A stretch of DNA of 29,652 bases, taken from NCBI GenBank assembly GCA_035946955.1, contig DASYYE010000586.1:1-29652 (forward strand), in the 5' to 3' direction. Under the pieces are notes generated by a model, which did not search any database, was not told where the DNA came from, and saw nothing but the letters and a program-made list of their open reading frames with translations. Source of the DNA: DASYYE01 sp035946955. Its GTDB lineage: Bacteria; Actinomycetota; Actinomycetes; Streptosporangiales; Streptosporangiaceae. Each line of letters opens with the position of its first letter. Within the stretch, counting starts at the first letter, position 1. Positions 1 through 7,703 of the stretch are shown here, piece after piece. The translations under genes were made by a program, and so were the position numbers.

Positions 1-361
1 AGGAGGCCACCGCGCGTTCGGCTTGTTCCGGGTCGGCTGCGGAGAACAGTTCGTGGGAGATGACGGCCACCCGCGGCGCCTGCCGCGCCTGGCGGGCGAG
101 GATGTCCCACTCCCCGGTCCAGGAGCCAGCCGGGTCAGTGGGCAGCTTCTTGATGCCGCGCAGGTCCTGGCTGGCCCGGAAGTGGTCCTGCGGGTGGTGG
201 CCGGGCAGGACGACGCCCTGGGCGGCGAGCGCGTCGCGGTTGCGCCACATGACTTGCTGGAGGAAGGTCGTGCCCGTCTTGGGCTCGCCAATATGCAGGA
301 AAACCCTGGTCACGGGCTGAGAGGCAACAGGAGAATCGGGCACAGCAGCTATCGTAGACAT
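1..361 (-). CDS. Sulfotransferase family protein, N-terminal part (cut by window edge)
   Basis: The reading frame opens at ATG (359-361, complement) and stays open to the window edge for 120 codons. Near residues 20-36 it has FLHIGEPKTGTTFLQ, the 5'-phosphosulfate-binding loop of PAPS-dependent sulfotransferases (P-loop-like K-T-G-T-T-F). It is followed by VAVISHELFSA, resembling the 3'-phosphate-binding strand region (seen). By family knowledge it would transfer sulfate from PAPS to a glycan or other acceptor. It diverges from the glycosyltransferase operon beginning at 464, so a role in sulfating the cell-surface glycan is a reasonable inference, but the acceptor is unknown. No clear Shine-Dalgarno precedes the ATG. 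The C-terminal half lies outside the window. Confidence 0.85.
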   Translation of the reverse strand, partial: MSTIAAVPDSPVASQPVTRVFLHIGEPKTGTTFLQQVMWRNRDALAAQGVVLPGHHPQDHFRASQDLRGIKKLPTDPAGSWTGEWDILARQARQAPRVAVISHELFSAADPEQAERAVAS

Positions 362-463
362 GGTTGAACCAATAGGGTGCACGGGTGCTGACGTATGCCA
401 GCACACACTGTGCAACTTCTCCTGCCCTCAGGTACGTCTCCCGCTGGAAGGCGAGTCCTGCTG
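362..463. promoter_or_regulatory. Divergent intergenic region with inverted repeat (385-404)
   Basis: This 102-bp gap separates the sulfotransferase and the glycosyltransferase operon. It contains an exact 6-bp inverted repeat GTGCTG-N8-CAGCAC (385-404) and a small palindrome GGTTGAACC (363-371). The repeat is a candidate operator or hairpin; no binding protein can be assigned. A possible ATG at 395 lies inside the repeat, which argues against it as the operon's start. Confidence 0.35.
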
Positions 464-1429
464 ATGTACGAGCCTTTCTCGCTCCTGGTCCCGGTGTATC
501 ACCGTGACCGGCCCGAGTTCCTGCGGCGCTCGCTGCGCAGCGCGGTCGCTGACCAGACCGTGCGCCCGGACCAGGTGGTCATCGTCCGTGACGGGCCGGT
601 GGGCGACGGGCTCGCCGCCTGCCTGGCGGAGTTCACCGCCACCAGCACGGTGCCGGTGACCATGGTCGCGCTGCCGCACAACCTGGGGCTGGGGCCCGCC
701 CTGGACCAGGGGCTGGCCGCGTGCTGGCATGACGTTGTCGCGCGCATGGACGCCGACGACGTGGCGATGCCGCACCGGTTCGAAGTGGAGTTGCCGCTGA
801 TCGCCGACGCGGACATCGTGGGAGCCGGCCTGCTTGAGTTCGTGACCGACACGGACGAGGTGGTGGGGCAGCGCGTCCCGCCCACGGACCCGGACCGGAT
901 CCGCCGGTACGCCCGGATGCACGACCCGTTCAACCACCCCACGGTGGTCTACCGGCGCCAGGCCGTCCTCGCCGCGGGCGGTTACGGCGACCTGCCCCTC
1001 ATGGAGGACTACGCCCTGTTCGCCCGGATGCTGGCCAATGGCGCGCGGCCGGTGAACGTGGCCGAGCCGCTGGTCTACTACCGCGTGGGCGCGACGGCCT
1101 TCAAGCGCCGCGGTGGCACGGCCCTGCTGCGCTCGGAACTGCGGTTGCAGCGGGAGTTCCGGCGGTCCGGGTTCACCACCCGGGCCGAGTACGTGCGGAA
1201 CATAGCGGTCCGGGGAGGCTACCGGCTCGTTCCGTGGTGGGCCCGCCGGGCCGTGTACAAGCCGGTCGTCGCCCGCTACAGCGAAGGCCGCCCACCCCCT
1301 GGCGAGGATGCGGACCACCCACAGGAGGGGGATTGGGAGTACGCGGACGAGTGGAACGATGATGTCATGTCCGCTGCCGGTGCCTGGCGTGATGCCGGGG
1401 ACGAACCTTCGGTGCCGGTGAGGCCGTGA
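464..1429 (+). CDS. GT-A fold glycosyltransferase family 2
   Basis: A 321-aa protein is predicted from the ATG at 464. An in-frame ATG at 395 would add 23 unconvincing residues, and GGAAGG lies 13 nt before 464. The start FSLLVPVYHRDRPEFLRRSLRSA is the nucleotide-binding N-terminus of GT2 enzymes. MDADDVAMPHRFE carries the metal/nucleotide DxD motif (D96-A-D98-D99). FNHPTVVYRR and LMEDYALFARML match the acceptor-side region of bacterial GT2 chain-elongation enzymes. There are no TM segments, so it should be cytoplasmic or peripheral. It is the first gene of a GTGA-overlapping operon with glf and a GlfT2 homologue, so it probably adds a sugar (rhamnosyl- or galactosyl-like) during galactan assembly. 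The substrate is not determinable. The ORF ends 4 bp into glf. Confidence 0.85.
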   Translation: MYEPFSLLVPVYHRDRPEFLRRSLRSAVADQTVRPDQVVIVRDGPVGDGLAACLAEFTATSTVPVTMVALPHNLGLGPALDQGLAACWHDVVARMDADDVAMPHRFEVELPLIADADIVGAGLLEFVTDTDEVVGQRVPPTDPDRIRRYARMHDPFNHPTVVYRRQAVLAAGGYGDLPLMEDYALFARMLANGARPVNVAEPLVYYRVGATAFKRRGGTALLRSELRLQREFRRSGFTTRAEYVRNIAVRGGYRLVPWWARRAVYKPVVARYSEGRPPPGEDADHPQEGDWEYADEWNDDVMSAAGAWRDAGDEPSVPVRP

Positions 1430-2637
1430 ACGCAGACCTCGTGGTCGTCGGCTCCGGGTTCTTCGGGCTGACCATCGCGGAACGGTGCGCAGCCGACCTG
1501 GGCCTGCGCGTCCTCGTCGTGGAGCGCCGCAGCCACATCGGCGGGAACGCCTACAGCGAGCCCGAGCCGCAGACCGGGATCGAGGTGCACCGCTACGGCG
1601 CGCACCTGTTCCACACCTCCAACCCCCGGGTCTGGGAGTACGTGAACCGGTTTACGACCTTCACCGGCTACCAGCACCGGGTGTTCACGGTCCACAAGGG
1701 CCGCGTCTACCCCATGCCCATCAACCTGGGCACCATCTGCGAGTTCTTCGGCGCCGCCCTGTCACCCGACCAGGCCCGGGCACTGGTCGCCGAGCAGGCG
1801 GCCGAAGTCCCGGCCGAGGGCGCGCTGAACTTCGAGGAGAAGGCCGTCTCGCTCATCGGGCGGCCGCTCTATGAGGCGTTCTTCCGGGGCTACACCGCCA
1901 AGCAGTGGCAGACCGACCCGGCCGACCTGCCCGCCGAGACCATCACGCGGCTGCCCGTCCGCTACACCTTCAACAACCGCTACTTCAGTGACACCTACGA
2001 AGGGCTGCCGACCGCCGGCTACACCACCTGGCTCGAGGGGATGGCCGACCACCCCAAGATCGAGGTGCGGCTGAACACCGACTTCTCCGCCATACGCGGG
2101 GACGCCCGGGGGAACGTACCGGTCGTGTACAGTGGGCCGCTCGACGCGTACTTCGACTACGCCGCGGGTGACCTGGGCTGGCGCACGCTGGACTTCGAGA
2201 CGGAAGTGCTCGCCACCGGGGACTTCCAGGGGACACCTGTCATGAACTACGCGGACGAGGACGTGCCGTATACCCGGATCCTTGAGTTCCGGCACTTCTA
2301 CCCCGAGCGTGACTGGTACCCGGAGGACAGGACAGTGATCATGCGTGAGTACTCACGCTTCGCCGGCCGGGGCGACGAGCCCTACTACCCGATCAACACG
2401 CCGGTAGACCGGGAGCGGCTGCTTGCCTACCGGGAGATGGCCGAGCACGAGCCCGACGTGGTCTTCGGCGGGCGGCTGGGCTCCTACAAGTACCTCGACA
2501 TGCACATGGCCATCGGGGCCGCGCTGAGCACCTACGACAACCGGCTGCACCCCTTCTTCACCGGGAAGGCGCCGCTGAAGAGCCCGAGTGTGAGCAACGG
2601 CAAGGCGCCGTCGGGGAAGCGGGGGTCCAAGAAGTGA
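1426..2637 (+). CDS. glf: UDP-galactopyranose mutase
   Basis: This 403-aa flavoprotein interconverts UDP-galactopyranose and UDP-galactofuranose, the donor for galactan synthesis. The N-terminal LVVVGSGFFGLTIAERCA is the FAD Rossmann loop, and HIGGNAYSE and RYGAHLFHTSN are highly conserved mutase signatures. Further along, YTAKQWQTDP, LPVRYTFNNRYFSDTYEG, TRILEFRHF, PYYPINTP and GRLGSYKYLDMHMAIGAAL match the family's substrate and flavin contacts. The length is typical for the family, with a short basic tail. It starts at GTG 1426, overlapping the previous stop by 4 bp, and its own end overlaps the GlfT2 homologue by 4 bp, implying translational coupling. Recognition is secure. Confidence 0.96.
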   Translation: MNADLVVVGSGFFGLTIAERCAADLGLRVLVVERRSHIGGNAYSEPEPQTGIEVHRYGAHLFHTSNPRVWEYVNRFTTFTGYQHRVFTVHKGRVYPMPINLGTICEFFGAALSPDQARALVAEQAAEVPAEGALNFEEKAVSLIGRPLYEAFFRGYTAKQWQTDPADLPAETITRLPVRYTFNNRYFSDTYEGLPTAGYTTWLEGMADHPKIEVRLNTDFSAIRGDARGNVPVVYSGPLDAYFDYAAGDLGWRTLDFETEVLATGDFQGTPVMNYADEDVPYTRILEFRHFYPERDWYPEDRTVIMREYSRFAGRGDEPYYPINTPVDRERLLAYREMAEHEPDVVFGGRLGSYKYLDMHMAIGAALSTYDNRLHPFFTGKAPLKSPSVSNGKAPSGKRGSKK

Positions 2638-4697
2638 CCTCACCGGAACTGACCAGCGAGGACACGGTGCGCCCAAGCATGCGGGTACTGCAGCGGGTGG
2701 TCTTCCCCAGCGGGGACCTCGACGTCGTGCCCCTGTACGTCGAGACCAATGTGGAGCGTGGCGCCGCTGAGCTGGCCGCCGAGCTGCTGGCCGAGGCACA
2801 GGGGGACACGGCGAAGCCGCTCCCCGTGGCCGGCCCGGCCGCCGTCACCGGTGAGGTCCAGTCCAGCATCAAGTTCGGTGCGGACCTGCCGGTGCAGGCA
2901 GGCGACGAGGTGCTGCCGCGCCGCAGTGCGGTGATCAGCGGCGGGCGCCGGGTCTCGTTCGCGACCTACTTCAATGCGTTCCCAGCGAGCTACTGGCGCC
3001 GGTGGACCACCCTGACCTCGGTGACGGTCCGCATCCGCCTGGCCGGTGAGGCCACCGTGGTGCTGTACCGGTCCGCGGCCAAGGGCCACAGCTTCCCGGT
3101 GGAGACCATCTACGTCCAGGGCTACATGCCAGAGACCATTGAGCGCACCCTGTCGCTCACCCCGTTCATGGACGGCGGCTGGTACTGGTTCGACATCGTG
3201 GCGGGCCCGCGGGGGACCACGTTGATCGAGGCGGACTGGGCCGCGCCAGCCGGGGACACAACGGTGGGTCGGCTGTCCATCGGCGGCCCCACCTTCAACA
3301 AGCCCGAGTTCGTGCTGGCGCAGTTCCGCATGCTGGCAGACGCGCCGGAAGTGCTCGACCTGCTGGACACGTTCTATGTGGTCGACCAGGGCACCCAGAA
3401 GGTCGCCGGCCACCCGGACTTCGCTGACGCGTCCAAGGAACTCGGCGACCGGCTGCAGATCATCGAGCAGCCCAACATCGGCGGCTCGGGCGGCTTCTCC
3501 CGGGTCATGGACGAGACAGCGCGCGGGGAACGCAGCGACTACGTGCTGGTGGTCGACGACGACATCCAGTTCGACCCCGAGGGGATCCTGCGGGCCGTCA
3601 CCTTCGCCGACTACGCACGCAAGCCGCTGATCGTCGGCGGGCACATGTTCAGCATGTACGACCGGTCGGTCCTGCACGCCTACGCCGAGACCGTCGCGCC
3701 CAGCCCGTGGTGGTGGGGGGCGGCGCCCAACACCAAGGCACGCCACGACTTCGGCCGCCGTAACCTGCGCAACACCCCATGGCTGCACCGCCTGGCCGAG
3801 GCCGACTACAACGGCTGGTGGATGTGCCTGATCCCCACGCAGGTCATCCGCGAGCTCGGGCTGGCGCTGCCGGTCTTCCTCAAGTGGGACGATGCCGAGT
3901 ACGGGGTGCGCGCCCGCAAGCGTGGCATCCCGACCGTGTCCATGCCGGGTGTGGCGGCGTGGCACATCCCGTGGCTGGACAAGAACGACGCACTGGACCA
4001 CCAGTCCTACTACCACCAGCGCAACCGTGCCCTGGTCGCCCTGCTGCACTCACCCCACAAGCATGGTGGCCGCCTCCTCACCGAGAGCGCCGAGCGCCAG
4101 CTCCAGAACCTGGTGTCCATGCAGTACTCCACGGCCGCCCTGCGGCTGATGGCGATCGAGGACCTGCTGTCCGGCCCGGACCACCTGCACCGCGAGCTGG
4201 CGACCAAGATGGGCCAGCTCAAGGAGTTCCGCCTGCAGTTCACCGACGCGCAGTCCTCGGCCGACGCCGAGACCTTCCCGCCACCCCGGCGCAAGGCACC
4301 GGACAACCTGAAGGCGTCCACCACCCCGACCAACAAGGTCAACCTGATGACCAAGGCGGCGCGCGCGACCTTGCGGCAGTTCCGGGCACCCCGCAAGGGC
4401 GCACGTCAGCGGCCGCAGATGGCTCTGCCGTACCAGGACGCGGGCTGGTGGGTGCTCGCCAAGCTGGACAGTGCCGTGGTCTCCACCGCGGACGGCGCCA
4501 GTGCCGCGTGGTACCGGCGCGACCGCAAGCTGTTCCGTTCGCTCGCGTGGCGCAGCGCCGTGGCGCACTACAAGCTGTACCGGCAGTGGCCGCGCCTGGC
4601 CGCTCAGTACCGCGCCGCCGCCGCCGACTTCACCTCTGCCACGCGGTGGCGGGAGACCTTCGAGCGTCCTCCGGCTGACCCGCCCCGTCCATCGTGA
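2634..4697 (+). CDS. glfT2: Galactofuranosyltransferase, GlfT2-like
   Basis: A 687-aa protein resembling mycobacterial GlfT2, which polymerises the galactan by alternating beta-1,5 and beta-1,6 Galf transfer at the membrane face. The order is an N-terminal beta-rich domain (about 1-210), a GT-A domain and a helical C-terminal region. FNKPEFVLAQ starts the GT domain. VLVVDDDIQFDPEG carries the metal-binding D308-D309-D310. FLKWDDAEYGVRARK (W418, D419-D420, E422) and AAWHIPW (H444) match the family's acceptor and catalytic-base region. There are no TM helices. It starts at GTG 2634 inside the glf stop. Context with glf makes UDP-Galf the donor. The exact linkage pattern, and whether the product is mycolata-type arabinogalactan or another galactofuranan, cannot be told. 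Confidence 0.92.
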   Translation: MTSPELTSEDTVRPSMRVLQRVVFPSGDLDVVPLYVETNVERGAAELAAELLAEAQGDTAKPLPVAGPAAVTGEVQSSIKFGADLPVQAGDEVLPRRSAVISGGRRVSFATYFNAFPASYWRRWTTLTSVTVRIRLAGEATVVLYRSAAKGHSFPVETIYVQGYMPETIERTLSLTPFMDGGWYWFDIVAGPRGTTLIEADWAAPAGDTTVGRLSIGGPTFNKPEFVLAQFRMLADAPEVLDLLDTFYVVDQGTQKVAGHPDFADASKELGDRLQIIEQPNIGGSGGFSRVMDETARGERSDYVLVVDDDIQFDPEGILRAVTFADYARKPLIVGGHMFSMYDRSVLHAYAETVAPSPWWWGAAPNTKARHDFGRRNLRNTPWLHRLAEADYNGWWMCLIPTQVIRELGLALPVFLKWDDAEYGVRARKRGIPTVSMPGVAAWHIPWLDKNDALDHQSYYHQRNRALVALLHSPHKHGGRLLTESAERQLQNLVSMQYSTAALRLMAIEDLLSGPDHLHRELATKMGQLKEFRLQFTDAQSSADAETFPPPRRKAPDNLKASTTPTNKVNLMTKAARATLRQFRAPRKGARQRPQMALPYQDAGWWVLAKLDSAVVSTADGASAAWYRRDRKLFRSLAWRSAVAHYKLYRQWPRLAAQYRAAAADFTSATRWRETFERPPADPPRPS

Positions 4698-6331
4698 GCC
4701 AGGCACCCACCGGACACGCTGGCCAGCAGGGCGCGGCCACACCCCCACCCGCCCCGCCAGCGGGCAAGGCCGTGCCCCCGGCTGCGCTGAGCGTCACCCC
4801 GTCGCGCGGCCAGCGGTGGGCGCTGCGGGCGGCGAGGTTCGCGCCAGCCGCCATCCCGGCGCTGGTCATGACCGGGCTCGGGATCTGGGGGCTGGCGCGC
4901 CAGTCCTCCATGGGCAATGACGAGGTCGCGACCCGCTGGGCCGCGCTGCTCAGCCTTGGCCAGCTCGCGCACCTGCTGAACACCGTTGACGCGGTCCACG
5001 GGCTGTACTACCTGCTGATGCACGCCTGGGTGGCGGTCGGTACGAGCCCGGCGGTGATACGGATCCCGTCGGTGGCCGCGATGGCCGTGGCTGTCGCGCT
5101 GGTCTCGGTGCTGGCCAGGCGGCTGACCAGGTCAGGCTGGACCGGGCTGTTCGCTGGCATGGTCGTGGCGCTGACCCCGGTCATCAGCTTCTACGCGCAG
5201 ACCGCGCGCTCCTACGCGATGGTGTTCGCGTGCGTGGCCGGCATGACGCTGGTCCTGGTGCGTGTCCTGGAGGCCGAGGCGGCCAGCGTGTCGCGTGCGG
5301 TCATCGTGCGCCGGTGGGTGGCCTATGGCGTCCTGACGGCCCTGGCCGGCTACCTGAACGAAATGTCGCTGCTGGTGCTGGCGGCGCACGCGGTCACCGT
5401 GGCGCTGGCACGCCCTGGCCGGCGGGTGACAGTGCACTGGGCGGTGACCTCGGCCGTGGGTGCCGCGCTGGTCCTGCCCCTGGTGGCGGTCAGTGTCCGC
5501 GAGCATGCCGCGGTCGCGTGGATCCCGCGCCCGGGCCTGACCGACCTGCGGATCCTGTCCCAGGACTACTTCGCCGTGGCGCCCGTGGTGGCGCTGCTCC
5601 TGGTCGCGTGCGCCGTGGTCGCGGTGGTGCCGACCGGCAGGTCGGCTGCCCAGCAGTGGTGGCGCAGTGGCGGGGTGTCGGTGCCCTCGGTGGCCGCGCC
5701 CCTGCTGGTGGTCCCGGCCGGGCTGCTGCTCGCTGAGTCGCTGGTCGCGTCGCCGCTGTACGTGGACCGTTACGTCCTGTACGGCGAGGCGGGGGCGGCA
5801 CTGCTCGCCGCCGCTGGCATGTACCGGGTGGGCCGGTGGCTGGGCAGGCCAGGCCGTCTGCACCTGCTCGTCTGGGTGCCGGGCGTGGCCGTGTGCGTGT
5901 GCGTCCTGGTCCTGCAGATCGCGCCGCAGCAGCGGGTCCGGACCCCCCAGAGCCGGGCGTACGACTTCGGCAGCCCGGCGCGTTACGTGAAGACCTACGC
6001 CCAGCCCGGCGACGGGGTGCTGTTCTTCGGCACGTTCTTCCGCAAGGCACGGCTCGGCTACCCGGGTGACTTCAAGAAGGTGAAGGACTTCTCGATGTCC
6101 GAGTCGCCGCAGCAGGCAGGCGACTTCCGGGGCCGCAGCATGCCAGCCGCCCAGGCCGACCCGCTGATGCTCACCTACCGGCGGGTCTGGACCGTCGGTT
6201 ACCAGCCGTCGACGGCCCTGTCCAACTCGTCGCTGGGGACGGAGACCCTGTTCCTCGAGGAGCACTTCCACCTCGTCCGCAAGCACGCCTTCCGCGGCAT
6301 CTTCGTCACGCTCTGGGCACGGCGCTCATAG
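4694..6331 (+). CDS. GT39/ArnT-like polyprenol-dependent membrane glycosyltransferase
   Basis: A 545-aa integral membrane protein with a 50-residue Pro/Ala-rich cytoplasmic N-terminus, then a first TM (about 51-68), a short loop with NDE (N75-D76-E77) and DAVHGLYYLLMHAW. This is the arrangement of GT39/ArnT-type GT-C enzymes, where an acidic residue after TM1 is catalytic. About nine or ten hydrophobic segments follow, then a soluble extracytoplasmic C-terminal part (about 410-545). By family it would move a sugar from a polyprenyl-phosphate donor onto a glycan or protein outside the membrane. It starts at GTG 4694, overlapping the glfT2 stop. Its place as last gene of the galactan operon suggests it decorates the galactan; in mycobacteria aftB-type arabinosyltransferases sit near glfT2. 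The sugar is unknown. Confidence 0.8.
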   Translation: MSQAPTGHAGQQGAATPPPAPPAGKAVPPAALSVTPSRGQRWALRAARFAPAAIPALVMTGLGIWGLARQSSMGNDEVATRWAALLSLGQLAHLLNTVDAVHGLYYLLMHAWVAVGTSPAVIRIPSVAAMAVAVALVSVLARRLTRSGWTGLFAGMVVALTPVISFYAQTARSYAMVFACVAGMTLVLVRVLEAEAASVSRAVIVRRWVAYGVLTALAGYLNEMSLLVLAAHAVTVALARPGRRVTVHWAVTSAVGAALVLPLVAVSVREHAAVAWIPRPGLTDLRILSQDYFAVAPVVALLLVACAVVAVVPTGRSAAQQWWRSGGVSVPSVAAPLLVVPAGLLLAESLVASPLYVDRYVLYGEAGAALLAAAGMYRVGRWLGRPGRLHLLVWVPGVAVCVCVLVLQIAPQQRVRTPQSRAYDFGSPARYVKTYAQPGDGVLFFGTFFRKARLGYPGDFKKVKDFSMSESPQQAGDFRGRSMPAAQADPLMLTYRRVWTVGYQPSTALSNSSLGTETLFLEEHFHLVRKHAFRGIFVTLWARRS

Positions 6332-6356
6332 CGGTGCCGGCCAGGTATGACCTGCG

Positions 6357-6379
6357 CCCGGGGGGTAGGGCCCCCTGGG
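6357..6379 (+). terminator. GC-rich hairpin between operon end and small TM gene
   Basis: Nine paired bases (6357-6365 with 6371-6379, including one G-U pair) enclose a 5-nt loop TAGGG. It lies 26 bp after the operon's stop and directly before the GAGGAGG ribosome-binding site of the next gene. There is no T-run. It could be an actinobacterial terminator for the glycosyltransferase operon or a translation-modulating leader hairpin. Confidence 0.45.
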
Positions 6380-6395
6380 AGAGGAGGTCAGCACC

Positions 6396-6629
6396 ATGAC
6401 CGGTTCGACCGCAGCACTCATCGCCATCCCAGTTGTGGCAGCGGTATGCCTCGTGGGGTGGCTTGTGGCTGTCTTCCTGGCCAGCAGCCATCCCAGGCAG
6501 CGCCACATTGCCAGGCCACAGCACTGGATCGAGGGCGGGGTCTTCTTCGGCGACCCACGTCAGCAGATGCCTCGCTGGGGTGCGCCGGCGGCCGCCCAGC
6601 CGCCGCCCCCGGACAAGCCAAGGGCCTGA
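6396..6629 (+). CDS. Small single-TM membrane protein, function unknown
   Basis: A 77-aa protein preceded by a strong ribosome-binding site (GAGGAGG, 6381-6387). Residues about 5-29 form one hydrophobic helix (AALIAIPVVAAVCLVGWLVAV), followed by a basic patch (HPRQRHIARPQHW) and a Pro-rich tail. A similar layout occurs in small actinobacterial membrane proteins of unknown role. It is followed within 76 bp by a WhiB gene on the same strand. I do not assign a function. Confidence 0.7.
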   Translation: MTGSTAALIAIPVVAAVCLVGWLVAVFLASSHPRQRHIARPQHWIEGGVFFGDPRQQMPRWGAPAAAQPPPPDKPRA

Positions 6630-6639
6630 CCAGCCCGTT

Positions 6640-6663
6640 GTTTACTTCCCACCACGCGGGCAG
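6640..6663 (+). promoter_or_regulatory. Possible SigB/SigF-type promoter for the whiB gene
   Basis: GTTTAC (6640-6645) is separated by 12 nt from GGGCAG (6658-6663). This resembles the GTTT-N14-GGGTA pattern of actinobacterial SigB/SigF promoters, but with C in place of the usual T. It sits about 41 bp before the whiB start. Support comes mainly from better copies of the same spacing nearby (7647-7670, 7542-7566 and 8586-8610). Confidence 0.3.
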
Positions 6664-6704
6664 TCACAGGCGATATCGAGAAATGAGTTCGCGGGAGGGT
6701 CCGC

Positions 6705-6986
6705 ATGGTGTCCTACTGCGGAGATGGCTGGTGGGAACGTGCTGCCTGCCGGTCGAGCGACCCTGACCTGTTCTTCCCTGTTTCGTCGTCGGGCAGGCAG
6801 ATCGCCCGGGCCAAGGCCGTGTGCGCGCACTGCACGGTCCGCCGTGAGTGCCTCGACCTGGCCCTGGCCACCGGTCCCGTCTCCGGTGTGTGGGGCGGGA
6901 CGAGCGAGGACGACCGCCGGCTGATCCGTCAACGGCAGCGCAAGGCCAGAGTGCGCGCCGCGCTGGCGGCAGGACGCAACACCTAG
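6705..6986 (+). CDS. WhiB-family Fe-S transcriptional regulator
   Basis: This 93-aa protein has the four-cysteine [4Fe-4S] layout C15, C40-x2-C43-x5-C49, followed by the GVWGG turn (61-65) and a basic C-terminal region (RRLIRQRQRKARVRAAL) typical of Wbl proteins. Wbl proteins bind the primary sigma factor's region 4 and respond to redox, NO or development cues. It starts at ATG 6705 with GGGAGGG about 7 nt upstream. The stop overlaps that of the convergent DUF6069 gene through a shared CTAG (6983-6986). The Wbl subfamily cannot be named from the sequence alone. Confidence 0.93.
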   Translation: MVSYCGDGWWERAACRSSDPDLFFPVSSSGRQIARAKAVCAHCTVRRECLDLALATGPVSGVWGGTSEDDRRLIRQRQRKARVRAALAAGRNT

Positions 6987-7495
6987 CGGTCGGGCCAGGC
7001 CTCCTCCGGGTAGGTCTGCGAGCGGGTGGCCCTCCTGCCGACGCTGCTGACAAGTGACCCGATCGCGATGGCGATCACCAGGTAGAGGACGGCGGTGGCC
7101 ACCTTCGGCTTGAGCGGCGCGCCCGTCTGGAAGAGGAGGAGGATGGCCAGCGCGGTCACCAGCGCGAGGATCCATCCGAAGAAGCTGAACGGCCGTGGCG
7201 TGGTGAGCAGCAGCAGGTGCTCGAGCGCCGTGGCCGCCAGTGCCGCGACGACGGCCACCAGGACCAGGGCCGTCGTACTGGCGTCGCCGTACGCGCCGTC
7301 CTGGCGGGGTGCCAGGACGGGGATGTCCAGCAGCCACCGGCATGCCAGCACGCCAACCAGCGCGATCAGGCCAGCCACCACGGCCGTGGCCACACCCCCC
7401 GACCAGATCTGCTTTGCGTCTACCTCGGGCCTTGCCCTCGCGGGCGGCCGCTGCGGCGGGCCTCCCGGCCCCGCAGGCGTCATTGGGGCTGTCAT
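6983..7495 (-). CDS. DUF6069-like four-TM membrane protein (paralogue 1)
   Basis: A 170-aa protein from the ATG at 7495. The frame is open further upstream, but only residues from MTAPMTPAGP are shared with the paralogue at 7979-8539. After a Pro-rich cytoplasmic segment there are four hydrophobic helices. Signature stretches are WSGGVATAVVAGLIALVGV, PVLAPRQDGAYGD, and HLLLLTTPRPFSFFGWI followed by LLLFQTGAPLKPKVAT. I recognise the layout as DUF6069; the function is unknown. It converges on whiB with a CTAG stop overlap. The leader contains a conserved hairpin (7514-7529) and a promoter-like motif (7542-7566). Confidence 0.8.
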   Translation of the reverse strand: MTAPMTPAGPGGPPQRPPARARPEVDAKQIWSGGVATAVVAGLIALVGVLACRWLLDIPVLAPRQDGAYGDASTTALVLVAVVAALAATALEHLLLLTTPRPFSFFGWILALVTALAILLLFQTGAPLKPKVATAVLYLVIAIAIGSLVSSVGRRATRSQTYPEEAWPDR

Positions 7496-7513
7496 GTGTC
7501 CCCGAGCCTCTCC

Positions 7514-7529
7514 CGGGCGCCACCGCCCG
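7514..7529 (-). promoter_or_regulatory. 5'-leader stem-loop of DUF6069 paralogue 1
   Basis: On the minus strand CGGGCG-GTGG-CGCCCG forms a 6-bp stem with a tetraloop, 12 nt after the putative -10. The same stem with a different loop occurs in the paralogue's leader (8558-8573). Confidence 0.5.
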
Positions 7530-7541
7530 ACTTCTTCCCTC

Positions 7542-7566
7542 CTCACCAGCCAGGCAGGGACCAAAC
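7542..7566 (-). promoter_or_regulatory. Putative alternative-sigma promoter of DUF6069 paralogue 1
   Basis: On the minus strand GTTTGG (7566-7561), 12 nt, then TGGTGAG (7548-7542). The motif and spacing match the promoter of the second paralogue and, in its -35 and spacing, that of the 58-aa hydrophobic gene. It resembles SigB/SigF promoters, though the -10 is imperfect. Confidence 0.4.
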
Positions 7567-7646
7567 GTGCCGAAGCCCAGGCTTGAACCCGCCAGCGGCC
7601 CATTAGCCCTTCGGCGCGGGCCAGTACGGCCTTGCGCCGTGCCAAT

Positions 7647-7670
7647 GTTTGGCCACGGCGACAGGGGTAG
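7647..7670 (+). promoter_or_regulatory. SigB/SigF-like stress promoter with overlapping inverted repeat
   Basis: GTTTGG (7647-7652), 12 nt, GGGTAG (7665-7670) fits the GTTT-N14-GGGTA pattern of actinobacterial general-stress sigma factors and lies 34 bp before the start of the 58-aa hydrophobic protein gene. Its -35 overlaps an interrupted palindrome, GCCGT GCCAA TGT TTGGC c ACGGC (7636-7659), which could be an operator. Confidence 0.5.
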
Positions 7671-7703
7671 CGGTTATCAGGGAAATGAACAGGAGGTACT
7701 GCC

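Noticed and set aside
395..463. Upstream ATG extension of the first glycosyltransferase
   Set aside because: The extra 23 residues are unlike a GT2 N-terminus and the ATG lies inside an inverted repeat; ATG 464 is preferred.
2640..4049. A 469-codon minus-strand frame opposite glfT2
   Set aside because: Antisense shadow of a securely identified gene; low-complexity composition and no domain.
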